Shown: in pieces, positions 33,135 to 42,979 of the stretch
Layout: the number at the start of each line of letters is the position of its first letter
Position numbering within the stretch: position 1 is the first letter of the stretch
Source of the DNA: Agelas oroides
Lineage: Eukaryota; Porifera; Demospongiae; Agelasida; Agelasidae
Length of the DNA: 64,000 nt
Direction: 5' to 3'
Assembly (NCBI GenBank): GCA_949130485.1
Contig: OX422205.1
Location: 2,834,415 to 2,898,414, forward strand
The notes under the pieces: generated by a model
Told to the model about the DNA's origin: nothing
What the model saw: the letters and a program-made list of their open reading frames with translations, nothing else
The model's database searches: none
Program-made: the position numbers and the translations under genes

Positions 33135-35214
33135 ACTCACAAGCTTGTGCAGGCCTGTTTCCGTGCCAGGAGAAATCGAGAAAGAAGTTTTCACCACTGT
33201 GGAGGCCGTGTGGAGCTTGTGGTACCCGGTTTAAGGGACAGGAAAGTTCTGGAAAGAAATTTTCTCCACTGTGGATCATTGGATGTCCTGTGAAGCTCCT
33301 ACAGGCCTGTTTATGTGCGTGGTAGGTCGGACAAAGTAGTTACAACCACCGTAGGTGACCTTAGAAGCTTGCTCAAGCCTGTTTCAATAGCAGAAAAGAT
33401 CGAGAAAGCAGTTCTCACCACTGTGGAAGTGCTGTGAAGCTTGTGGAAGCCAGTTTAAGGGACAGGAAAGGTCTGGAAAGCAATTTTCTCCACTGTGGAT
33501 GTGCTGTGAAGCTCGTGCAGGCCTGTTTAAGCAGATTGTACAATGTAGTTACAACCACCGTAGACAACCCGTGAAGCTTGTGCAAGCCAGTTTCAATGCC
33601 AGGACATATCGATAATGCAGTTTTCACCACTGTGGAGGTCCTGTTAAGCTGTTGCAGGCCTGTTAAGTGCGGGGAAAGTCCGAGATACTAGTTTTAACCA
33701 TCGTGGAGGACCTATGATGCTCGTGTAGGCCTGTTTAAGTGCCAGGAAAGATCGAGAAAGCAGTTTTCACCATTGTGGAGGTCCTGCGAAGCTTGTGCAA
33801 GCCTGTTTCCGTGCCAGGAAGGATCGAGAAAGCAATTTTCACCACTGCCTGTAAGGCTCGTGCAAGCCCGTTTAAGAGTCAGGAAAGGTCTGGAAAGCAA
33901 TTTTCTCCACTGTGGATCTCCTGTGAAGCTCGTGTAGGCCTGTTTAAGTGCAATGAGAGATCGAGAAAGCAGTTTTCACCACTGTTGAAGTCCTGTGAAG
34001 CTGGAGCAGACCTGTTTAACAGCGGGGAATGTCCGAGATAGTAGTTTTAGCCATAGTTGAGGACCTGTGAATCTCGTATAGGCCTGTTTAATTGCCATGA
34101 AAGATCGAGAAACCTGTTTTCATCACTGTGGAGGTCCTGTGAAGCTTGTGCAAGCCTGTTTCCGGGCCAGGAGAGATCGAGAAAGGAGTTTTATCAACTG
34201 TGGAGGTCCTGTGAAGCTCGTACAAGCCCGTTTAAGGAACAGGATAGGTCTGCAAAGCATTTTTCTCCACTGTGGATGTCCTATGAAGCTCGTGCAGGCC
34301 TGTTTAAGTGCGTGGCAGATCGGACAATGTAGTTATAACCACCGTAGACAACCCGTGAAGCTTGCGCAGGCCTGTTTCAATGCCAAGACATATCGAGAAA
34401 GCAGTTTTCACAACAGTGGAAGACCTGCGAAGCTTGTGCGGGCCTGTTTCCGTGCCAGGAAAAATCCAGAAAGAACTTTTCACCACTGTGGAGGTCCTGT
34501 GAAGCTCGTGCAAGCCCGTTTAAGAGTCAGGAAAGCTCTGGAAAGCAATTTTCTCCACTGTGGATGTCCTGTGAAGCTCGTGTAGGCCTGTTTAAGTGCA
34601 ATGAAAGATCGAGAAAGCAGTTTTCACCACTGTTTAAGTTCTGCGAAGCTGGAGCAGACCTGTTTAACAGCGGGGAATGTCCGAGATAGTAGTTTTAGCC
34701 ATAGTTGAGGACCAGTGAAGGTCGTGTAGGCCTGTTTAATTGCGATGAAAGATCGAGAAACCTGTTTTCATCACTGTTGAGGTCCTGTGAAGCTTGTGCA
34801 AGCCTGTTTAAGTGCGTGGCAGACCGGACAATGTAGTTACAACCACCGTAGACAACCCGTGAAGCTTGTGCAAGCCAGTTTCAATACAATGACATATCGA
34901 TAAAGCAGTTTTCTTCACCACTGTGGAAGTCCTGCGAAGCTTGTGCAGGCCTGTTTCCGTGCCAGGAAAGATCGAGAAAGGAGTTTTCACCACTGTGGAT
35001 CGAGGTCCTGTGAAGCTTGTGGTAGCCTGTTCAAGGGACAGGAAAGCTCTGGAAAGCAATTTTCTCCACTGTGGGTGTCCTGTGAAGCTCGTGCAAGCCT
35101 GTTTAAGTGCGTGGCAGATCGGACAATGTAGTTACAACCACCGTAGACAACCCGTGAAGCTTGTGCAGGCCTCTTTCAATGCCAAGAGATATCAAGAAAG
35201 CAGTTTTCACAGCA

Positions 35215-35455
35215 GCTGTGCTTTTGCTTTTATAACACCAATGGCGTACCTGCCGTCACCTCAAATCTCACGTTTTACGAACAGGTCCGTGTCTTCGGGG
35301 GAGCCCTATCCCGCTCAGGGGAGCCCCAGACCGCTAGCAATTGGGGGCCTGTGGGGGGACCATATCACTAGTGATTTGGGGCCTGGGGGGCCCATATCGC
35401 GGGGGGCCTGGGGGGCCCATATCGCGGGGGGCCCCATATCGCGCTTACACCGTTT
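35215..35455. repeat. GC-rich insert in minisatellite
   Basis: Non-minisatellite sequence ending in about 2.5 copies of a 25-bp unit containing GGCCTGGGGGGCCCATATCG. The GGGGGCCC motif resembles the subterminal repeats of the Ginger1 element at 39874-42979. No clean target duplication is seen, and some 40 bp of the array seem to be missing at the site. Confidence 0.6.
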
Positions 35456-36268
35456 CCGTGCCAGGAAAAATCCAGAAAGAAGTTTTCACCAGTGTGGAGG
35501 TCCTGTGAAGCTTGTGGTAGCCAGTTTAAGGGACAGGAAAGCTCTGGAAAGCAATTATCTCCACTGTGGATGTCCTGTGAACTCGAGAAGCTTGTGCTAT
35601 CCTGTTTCAATGCCAGGACTGATTGAGTAAGCAGTTTTCACCACTGTGGAGGTCCTATGAAGCTGGTGCAAGCCCGTTTAAGGGACAGGAAAGGTCTAGA
35701 AGGGAATTTTCTCCACTGTGGATGTCCTTTGAATCTCGTGCAAGCCTGTTTAAGTGCCAAGAAAAATCGAGAAACCAGTTTTCGCCACTCTGGAGGTCCT
35801 GCTATGCTTGTGCAGGCCTGTTTCCGTTCCAGGAAAGATTGAGAAAGCAGTTTTTACCACTGTGGAGGTCCTGTCAAGCTTGTGTAAGCCAGCTTAAGGG
35901 ACAGGAAAGGTCTGGAAAGCAATTTTCTCCACTGTGGAGGTCCGGTGAAGCACGTGCAGGCCAGTTTAAGTGCGTGGCAGGTCACACAATGTAGTCACAA
36001 CCACCATAGTCAAACCGTTAAGCTTGTGCAGGCCTGTTTCCATGCCAGGAAGGATCGAGAAAGCAATTTTCACCACTGTGGAGGTCCTGTAAAGCTCGTG
36101 CAAGCCCGTTAAAGGGACAGGAAAGGTCTGGAAAGCAATTTTCTCCACTGTGGGGTCTCCTGTGAAGCTCGTGCAGGCCTGTTTAAGTGCCAGGAAAGAT
36201 CAAGAAAGCAGTTTTTACCACTGTGGAGGTCCTGCGAAGCTTGTGCAAGCCCATTTAAGGGACAGGAA

Positions 36269-36349
36269 GTGAATATGGGCATCCCCAAAAATGGGCATCC
36301 CGGATGCCCATTTTCACGTAAAAATAGGCACCCCGATGTCTATATTCAC
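36269..36349. mobile_element. 81-bp palindromic insert
   Basis: Ends GTGAATATGGGCATC and near-complement, with an internal inverted GGGCATCC/GGATGCCC pair. It interrupts a minisatellite unit after 'gacaggaa'. Confidence 0.6.
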
Positions 36350-36415
36350 GTAACTATAACTTCTAACCTTTGTGGAGGACATGTGAATCTCGTGTAGGCT
36401 TGTTTAAGGTGACAG

Positions 36416-37357
36416 GGAACCCTGTGTTTTCAAGGTCAACAAACCTGGATTCCAAGCTGATAGAATTCTTTGTCTTTGTAAACTTTTAGCGCACAGTCAG
36501 TTTTAGGAGCCTTCATCCGCCGTAAAATTTGAGATTTTCCCCATTTCCTGTCGGCATTGACAAGCCCAGCCCAGTACTCGAAGCACCGGGCCACGATCAC
36601 CTACTAGGCTTGGCATACGATCGCAAGACCTGGGCCTGCCCAATGAGTACAGTCTTGACCACTGTGGCCTTTCTGCTGCTTCTAGACACAAGCTTGCTTT
36701 CACAAGCAGGCACTACGCACTACTCACAGCTACTGACACTACAGCACTCTACTAAACTCCTTTTTTTTCTTTCTTTTTTTTTCTTTTTTTTAAGTCGATC
36801 TAAGCTTACCTTCAAAGTTCCGACCACCACATGAGGGGCTCCGCCAGGCCACATCTTAACTAACTTAATTATAAACTGATTATTGGATTAACTAGAATCC
36901 ACAAAATATCGTTGGTACTACGTTGCCATTGACAGGAAAGCTGAACGGTGTTTGTGTGTGGAACAGAGCCATGAGTTGTTTAGCGACATAAGGGGGAGAA
37001 GTGGGGCTAGTAATGCTTGCTTGCACTCGTGAATGAGCCCCTCCCGTAGACAAGCTGTGAATTTTTTGAAATGTGCATTCATTTTGGTGCAGTCAAAGTT
37101 GTCCATTCCAGGAGTAGTGACAAACATGAGTCTAGCCTGACTTTGGGAGTAGCTCTGAACAAAAGCTAGCACAGAACGATTTGAGATACATTGGTGATTC
37201 GGACGCTACCTACAGTGAGCATGTAGATGCATCCATCGAGTGGCAATTTTGGCTCATGAATATATTAATAAGCTACTAAAACCCATTTTTAAAATTAGGC
37301 AACGCAAGATTGCCCTAAACCAAACCCTAACCCTGAAACTAGGAGCAACACTGGTCC
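36416..37357. other. Non-minisatellite stretch, no gene called
   Basis: Contains a segment matching 23020-23110, a T-rich tract (about 36764-36792) and CCCTAA-like motifs near 37313. A minus-strand open frame (36918-37172) has no recognised domain. Confidence 0.45.
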
Positions 37358-37999
37358 TAGCCTCGTACCCAGGCCACGTGGGAGGAGGGAAAAGTGGCCT
37401 GGTATCCACGCATGCCCAAAAGAACCCATGTATTCATGGGGTATCGTATACCATCGTTTAGGAACCGTTAATCTTTACCGTATACTGGCGTATAGCTCCG
37501 AAGCACGTCCGTCTCGAGCTTATCCCGCGAACATGGCAGGTAAAAGCGAGGACTTTGAAAGCGCTCAAGTTCGCTCTTTGTTGTATTGGAAAGGGAGATT
37601 TCACGTTGAAAGCAGAGCCGCTGGATGCGATCAATTGTATCTGCGATGGTAAAGACGTATTCCTGTGGCTACCCACGGGATTTGCCCTTTGGTAAGTCCA
37701 TCTGCTACGAGACTCTTCCGTTTGTTTTCAGCTACAAGCATAGTGACGGTGGAACCGGCGGTGGTTGTAGCGTAGTCCTTGTCGTGTCACCCCTTGTGTC
37801 TCTGATAATGGAAGCCATCGCCGCGTAAACACAGCTGCCACACTGCAAGCCGTATATCTATTTCTCCGCATAATAACCACGTGTAACTTGTCCATAATCG
37901 GACTCGTTCGCGGAAGATTTCCGGAATCGTTCGCGCATGCGCAAACAGTGGATACCAGGCCACTTTTCCCTCCTCCCACGTGGCCTGGGCACGAGGCTA
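37358..37999 (+). mobile_element. TAGCCTCGT-type element carrying a RecQ helicase fragment
   Basis: The terminal inverted repeat of about 51 bp begins TAGCCTCGT (one mismatch between arms), flanked by a perfect 9-bp direct repeat CACTGGTCC (37349-37357 and 38000-38008). Inside, starting near the ATG at 37532, broken plus-strand frames read MAGKSEDFESAQVRSLL, then LKAEPLDAINCICDGKDVFL, then WLPTGF, and after a frameshift GKSICYETLPFVF and VVLVVSPLVSL. Together these are helicase motif I (PTGxGKS) and motif Ia of a RecQ-like helicase. A 7-base insertion (gcccttt, about 37684-37692) and an earlier frameshift break the frame. The helicase ends abruptly after motif Ia, so this is an internally deleted, non-autonomous derivative. 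Confidence 0.82.
37532..37828 (+). pseudogene. RecQ-like helicase fragment (motifs I and Ia)
   Basis: Cargo of the element at 37358-37999. At least two frameshifts separate the N-terminal MAGKSEDFES segment, the PTGF half of the Walker A motif and its GKS half. The remainder of the helicase, including DEAH and the second RecA lobe, is absent. The gene is not functional. RecQ assignment is by motif reading only. Confidence 0.65.
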
Positions 38000-38063
38000 C
38001 ACTGGTCCTGACTGTAACCCAGGTTTATGTTTTCGTAACCTCCGCCGAGTGACTTCCCCCGCC

Positions 38064-39869
38064 ACGTTAAGTGCCAGGAAAGATCGAGAAAACAGTTTTC
38101 ACCACTGTGGAGATTCTGTGAAGCTCGTGCGGGCCAGTTTAAGTGCGTGGCAGGTCGGACAATGTAGTTACTACCACCGTAGACAACCTGTGAAGCTTGT
38201 GTAGGCCTGTTTCAATGCCAGGAGAGATCGAGAAAGGAGTTTCCACAACTGTAGAGATCCTGTGAAGCTCGTACAAGCCCGTTTAAGGGACAGGATAGGT
38301 CTGGAAAGCAATTTTCTCCACTGTGGATGTCCTGTGAAGATCTTGAGGCCAGTATAAAGGATAGGAAATATCTGGAATGCAATTTTCTCCACTGTGGATG
38401 TCCTGTGAAGCTCGTGCAGGCCTGTTTAAGTGTGTGGTAGGTCGGACAAAGTAGTTACAACCACCGTAGACGACCTTAAAAGCTTGTGCAAGAGTGTTTC
38501 AATGCAAGGAAAGATCGAGAAAGCAGTTTTAACCACTGTGGGGGGCCTGTGAAGCTCGTGCATGCCTGTTTAAGTGCGTGGTAGTTCGGACAAAGTAGTA
38601 ACAACCACCGTAGACGACCATAGAAGCTTGTGCAGGCGTGTTTCAATGCAAGGACGGTCAGTTTTCACCACTGTGGGGGTCCTGTGAAGCTTGTGGTAGC
38701 GAGTTTAAGGGAGAAGAAAGGACTGTTTAAGTGCTGGGAAGTCCGAGATAATAGTTTTAAGCATCGTTGAGGACCTGTGAGGCTCGTGTAGGCCTGTTTA
38801 AGTGCCATGAAAGATCAAGAAAGCAGTTTTTACCACTGTGGAGGTCCTGCGAAGCATGTTCAATCTTGTTTCCGTGCCATGAAAGATCGAGAAAGGAGTT
38901 TTCACAACTGTGCATGGAGGTCCTGTGAAGCTCGTACAATCCCGTTTAAGGGGCAGGATAGGTCTGGAAAGCAATTTTCTCCACTGTGGATGTCCTGTGA
39001 AGATCTTGAGACCAGTATAAGGGACAGGAAAGGTCTGGAATGCAATTTTTTTCACCGTGGATATCCTGTGAAGCTCGTGCAGGCCTGTTTAAGTGCGTGG
39101 TATTTCGGACAAAGTAGTTACAACCATCGTAGACGACCTTAGAGAAGCTTTTGCAGGCGCGTTCCAATGCAAGGAAAGATCGAGAACGCAGTTTTCACCA
39201 CTGTGGGGATCCTGTGAAGCTCGTGCATGCCTGTTTAAGTGCGGTGAAAGTCCGAGATAGTACTTTTAACCATCGTGGAGGACCTACGAAGCTCGTGTAG
39301 GCCTGTTTAAGTGTCAGGAAAAATCAAGAAATCAGGTTTCACCACCGTGGATGACCTGGAAATCTCGTGGAGGCCTGTTTATGTGCGAGGAACGTCCGAG
39401 AAAGTAGTTTTAACCACAGTGGAGGTTCTGGGAAGCTCGTGGAGGCCTTTTAAGTGGTAGGATTGATCAAGAAAGCAGTTTTCACCACGGTGGAGATGCA
39501 GTGAAGCTTGTGCATGCCTGTTTAGGTGCGGGGAATGTCCGAAAAGTAGTTTTAACCACCGTGGAGGAGCTCGTGGAGGCCTGTTTGGCGGTAGGAAATA
39601 TCAAGAAAGCAGTTTCGCCACTGTAGGGATGCTGTGAAGATCGTGCAACCTGTTTAAGTTTGGGGAAGGTCCGCAAAAGTAGTTTTCACAACAGTGGAGT
39701 TCCTGGGAAGCTCGTGGAGGCCTCTTTAAGTGGCAGGAAATCTCGAGAAAGCAGTTTTCAACACCGTGGAGGTGTTGTGAAGCTCGTGCAAGCCCATTTC
39801 AGCTTCAGGAAAGAGTGTGAAATCAGTTTTCATCACTGTGGAGGTGCTGAGAAGCGGCATATTTCAGTG
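38064..39869 (+). repeat. 72-bp minisatellite, block 2
   Basis: Continuation of block 1 with the same unit subtypes. It becomes more diverged near 39350-39869, where units of the 'gtggaggcctgtttaggtg' type dominate. It ends at the CCGG target of the Ginger1 element. Confidence 0.93.
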
Positions 39870-40156
39870 CCGGTGTCATGTGAAAATAGGGCCCCCCCAT
39901 TTTGGGGCCCCCAGGGCCCCAAAATTTTTAAATTCTAGGGCCCCAGGGCCCCAAAATGTTAACATTTTGGGGCCCCATGGGGCCCTAATATATTAATATT
40001 TTGAGGCCCCCCTTGTGAGATTGGGCCCCCCCCCCATACATTCTCTTAGGGGGGAGTCTAATGACAGCTAACTGCAAGTTATGTAGACATACAAAAGCAA
40101 AGTCAAACACAATCTTAAGTGATGGTAAAGAAATCAGTACATAGAACAAGTGGAAC

Positions 40157-40671
40157 ACTTCCAGTTATCAGTGTTAGAACTACTACACAAACCTACACAC
40201 TTAAAGTGAAACCAAGTACTACAGCCTTCACATGTCATCGTAACTTTCTGGCCTCTTACAATAACAGTAAACTTTAACAAGCAAATGTCTCAGTCTAGAC
40301 CTCTTCACTGGCACTGGCACTGATGATGGTGGAAACAGAGATAGTTCCTCCTTCTCAAAACATTCCTCTAAGTGACTCCGCATTCTACTTTGGTTATAGT
40401 CAATGTTGCGGGGGTTCTTGCCCATTGCAACACTATATGCATTTGCAATGCAGAAGAGTCCACAGTCTTGAGTTCCTTCCTGTTGTTGCACTGGAAGTAG
40501 GGTCACCATCAGCATCCCATTTTGTGTAGCTGGGCGATACAACTCCACCAGCTGCACTGATAGGCTATCAGAAAGTGACCCATCTGAAAGACTGTCACAC
40601 ACAGACACCTCTCCACCAGTGTAGCTGCTCATGACCCAATGTCCTCGCTCTGGAACATGATGGAGCTGTAC
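40157..40671 (-). pseudogene. ULP1-like protease and PHD remnant of Ginger1
   Basis: The exon starts after a CAG acceptor near 40671 and reads VQLHHVPERGHWVMSS (catalytic His), VCDSLSD (Asp), then LLPVQQQEGTQDCGLF (Gln and Cys). This is the His-Asp-Gln-Cys layout of C48/ULP1 cysteine proteases. It continues into a basic linker and the start of a PHD finger (VYCYCKRPESYDD), then a stop at 40228. A shifted frame (CEGCSTWFHFKC, then CSTC) shows the rest of the finger, so the loss is a frameshift of about 2 nt. The gene of the related element at 53552-55152 keeps the same region intact. Confidence 0.82.
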
Positions 40672-40893
40672 AACTGAAGTGGTGAGATGGGATATGAAGG
40701 AACGTTACAGTATGTATGTATGTTTATGTATTATGAGATATCAAATGTTAAACTGTACCTCTTGGTAGATATCCTCCAGCAACAATCACAGGATCAAACT
40801 CAGTCTGGGACTTTAGGGTAGACTGCAGACCTTGTATGTCAGGGAATTGTGTCTGCAACATCTTGTTGACTGCATGCATATGTCGATCATTTA

Positions 40894-42754
40894 GCATCCC
40901 ATTCCTGACAACTCTTTTGTCAATGGAGCAAAGATCCAAGCTAGGTTTCCATACTTTGTTTTTGGAAACCTTTCTTCTTTTGTTTGGTGGAGGGGATACA
41001 GGAGAAGAGACTGGAGGTGGGGGTTACTTTGGTGGGGGTGATTCAGGTGAGTCTGGTTCTGGTGGTTGAGAGCTCTCTCTTTCACAGTACGGCTTCAGTC
41101 AACAAACATTGGCTTTCTTCTTTATTATCTTGCCATCCAAATTCCTCAGTTCGCACAGACCCTTGCCTACAGGAAGAAAAGATTGAGCCTCAATTATCAA
41201 GTTATGCAAGCAATGATTTTATACCTTATGTCTGTTTGACCCAAAACCTCACCTAAATCTTTGTTGATGATGTAGGGCCCTAACCACAGCGGTTCCATTT
41301 TCCCACCCTTCCTCTGTTTTCGTGCTGTGTTCTCCAGAAGCACTTTAGACTCTAGCTTTAGAACTGGAGGTTGGTGTTTCCTGTCGTATGTCTCCTTTTG
41401 TTTCTTCTGTGCTAAAGCGATGTTAGCCTCAGCATCCTTAAATGCTTCTTCCCTTGACTGGAGTAGCTGAGCAATTCTGGCAGTGATAGCATCAGGATCT
41501 TCTTAGTGTAGATTCTGAGCCTGAGGTAAAACTTCACTGTCGATGGGAAGCTGCATATCCTGCTGAAAGAGCATGAAATAGGGTGACCGCTTTGTCGAGG
41601 CCTGTCGAGATGCTCTGTAGCCCATTAGCACTGTGTCAATTCTCTCATCCCAATCACTCTGATACTCATCAAGCACCGTGTCAGAGTTTGATTAAAGCGT
41701 TCGGTAAGCCCGTTCGTTTGGGGATGGTAGGCACTTGTGATTCGATGCACTGTGTGGGTAATCGAATAAAGCTGCGATGAGAGTGAGTTTACAAACTCTC
41801 GACCCTGGTCAGTAATGAGCACCTCAGGGCAGCCCATTCTACACATGACCTAAATCAGAAAAATATAAGAAAGAATTGAAGGTATGCAGGGAAGTGCATC
41901 ATAATAGTACGTTAGTTCTCAGTTGCACTTACAGAGTAAATGAACTTTGCAATGCCCAGAGCTGTCTTGTCAGCCAGTGGTGCCGCTTCAGCCCATTTGG
42001 TGAAGTAGTCAGTTAGGGTGACTATATATTTGTTACCCCTTGGTGTCTCAGGCATTGGACCTATAAGGTCCATACCCACTTGACACCATATCTTCGGCGT
42101 GACAGGGATGGGATGAAGAACACCAGAAGCTTTTTGAAGCTTATAGTTGTTTCGCTGGCACCTCTCACATGTGTTGATCTGAATGATGCAAGGTTAGTAA
42201 GTTCAATAATAATGTGAACAATAATAATAGGTATCTAGCTCAAACCAGTCATGGACTCACATATTCGATCACATCCTTGCTCTGCCCAGGCCAGTAATAC
42301 TTTGAACACACGAGGTCCAACGTCCTGTTGATTCCCAGGTGGTTGGAATCATGTATTGTGGCAACTATTCGCTTCCTCTGCTCCTGATCCTCCACAACCA
42401 GCCTTCTCTGTGTAGAAGAACCTCGTTCTGTAGCGTATAAAACAGTAACAATGACATTGGTTACTAGTGCTGCACAAATTTTGAGTGTACATAATTTTAC
42501 TGTTGACATGCACACTCACTCGAGGCCCCGCCGACGTAATACAACTCTCCATCTTCAGTACAAGCAAAGTGCTGCGCCCTTTTTCTGAGAGCACGTTTAT
42601 CTTCCTTTGAAAAGTGTGCTGGATAGCTCCGCTTGCTGAGGTAGTTGAGAATAGCGCTGTAACTGAATCTTCCGTCTGCAGTCGATGATGATCCTGGTTG
42701 TTCGTCGTCAGTTGCGGAGGACGCGTCTGGCTTGTCCGTTATAGCACTTTCCAT
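40894..42754 (-). pseudogene. Ginger1 integrase-like transposase, broken
   Basis: Minus-strand exons begin at ATG 42754 (MESAITDK; then a YLSKRSYPAHF and DGELYYVGG segment matching the Gypsy-integrase N-terminus). The next exon (about 42434-42262) holds the zinc finger (IHDSNHLGINRTL, then Cys), and the next supplies CERC and GMDLIGP (first Asp, near 42060). The following exon has ITDQGREF (second Asp) and NGLTERFNQTL (Glu) near 41700-41825. After a frameshift the C-terminal part includes a WLGPYIINKDLG (GPY/F) motif near 41270. All three catalytic acids survive, but the frameshift and a nonsense codon inactivate it. The last exon before the protease is about 40754-40939. Confidence 0.82.
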
Positions 42755-42979
42755 AGTGAATTTTTGAGTAGAAACAATGTTCTACCCTTCTTCCTTTTAT
42801 ACTATGTTTGACAGATTCTGACATTCTTGCACGGGATAGCCGTACCAAACGCTTCTTCCTGCTGCGCCAAAAGTACAAGCTCAAAGGGGGCCCCAAAATC
42901 ACAGCGGGGGCCCCATAATGTTAATAATATGGGGCCCCATGGGGCCCCATTCTAACGGGGGCCCCAAAATTTTATGACA

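Larger units (their letters stand above)
33135..36415 (+). repeat. 72-bp minisatellite, block 1
   Basis: Unit built on 'gaagctcgtgcaggcctg', 'tttaagtgccaggaaagatc', 'gagaaagcagttttcac' and 'cactgtggaggtcctgt' (72 bp). At least four unit subtypes alternate (tttccgtgcc, cccgtttaaggga, gtggcaggtcggac, tttcaatgcc), giving a higher-order repeat of about 288 bp. Interrupted by a GC-rich insert (35215-35455) and a small palindrome (36269-36349). Open frames arise because 72 is a multiple of three. Confidence 0.93.
39874..42979 (-). mobile_element. Ginger1 DNA transposon (decayed, 3.1 kb)
   Basis: Ends are TGTCATGTGAAAATAGGGCC and complement-like TTTTATGACA, flanked by a CCGG duplication (39870-39873 and 42980-42983). 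CCGG duplications and TGTCA-type ends match the described Ginger1 group. Subterminal regions are packed with GGGGCCCC motifs. On the minus strand, spliced exons encode an N-terminal region, an H2C2 zinc finger, a DDE integrase core, a GPY motif, a ULP1-type protease and a PHD finger. The integrase is broken by a frameshift (about 41690) and a stop (about 41503-41505), and the PHD finger is frameshifted, so this copy is inactive. Confidence 0.9.

Noticed and set aside
36918..37172. Minus-strand open frame of 84 codons
   Set aside because: No domain recognised and no supporting exon nearby.
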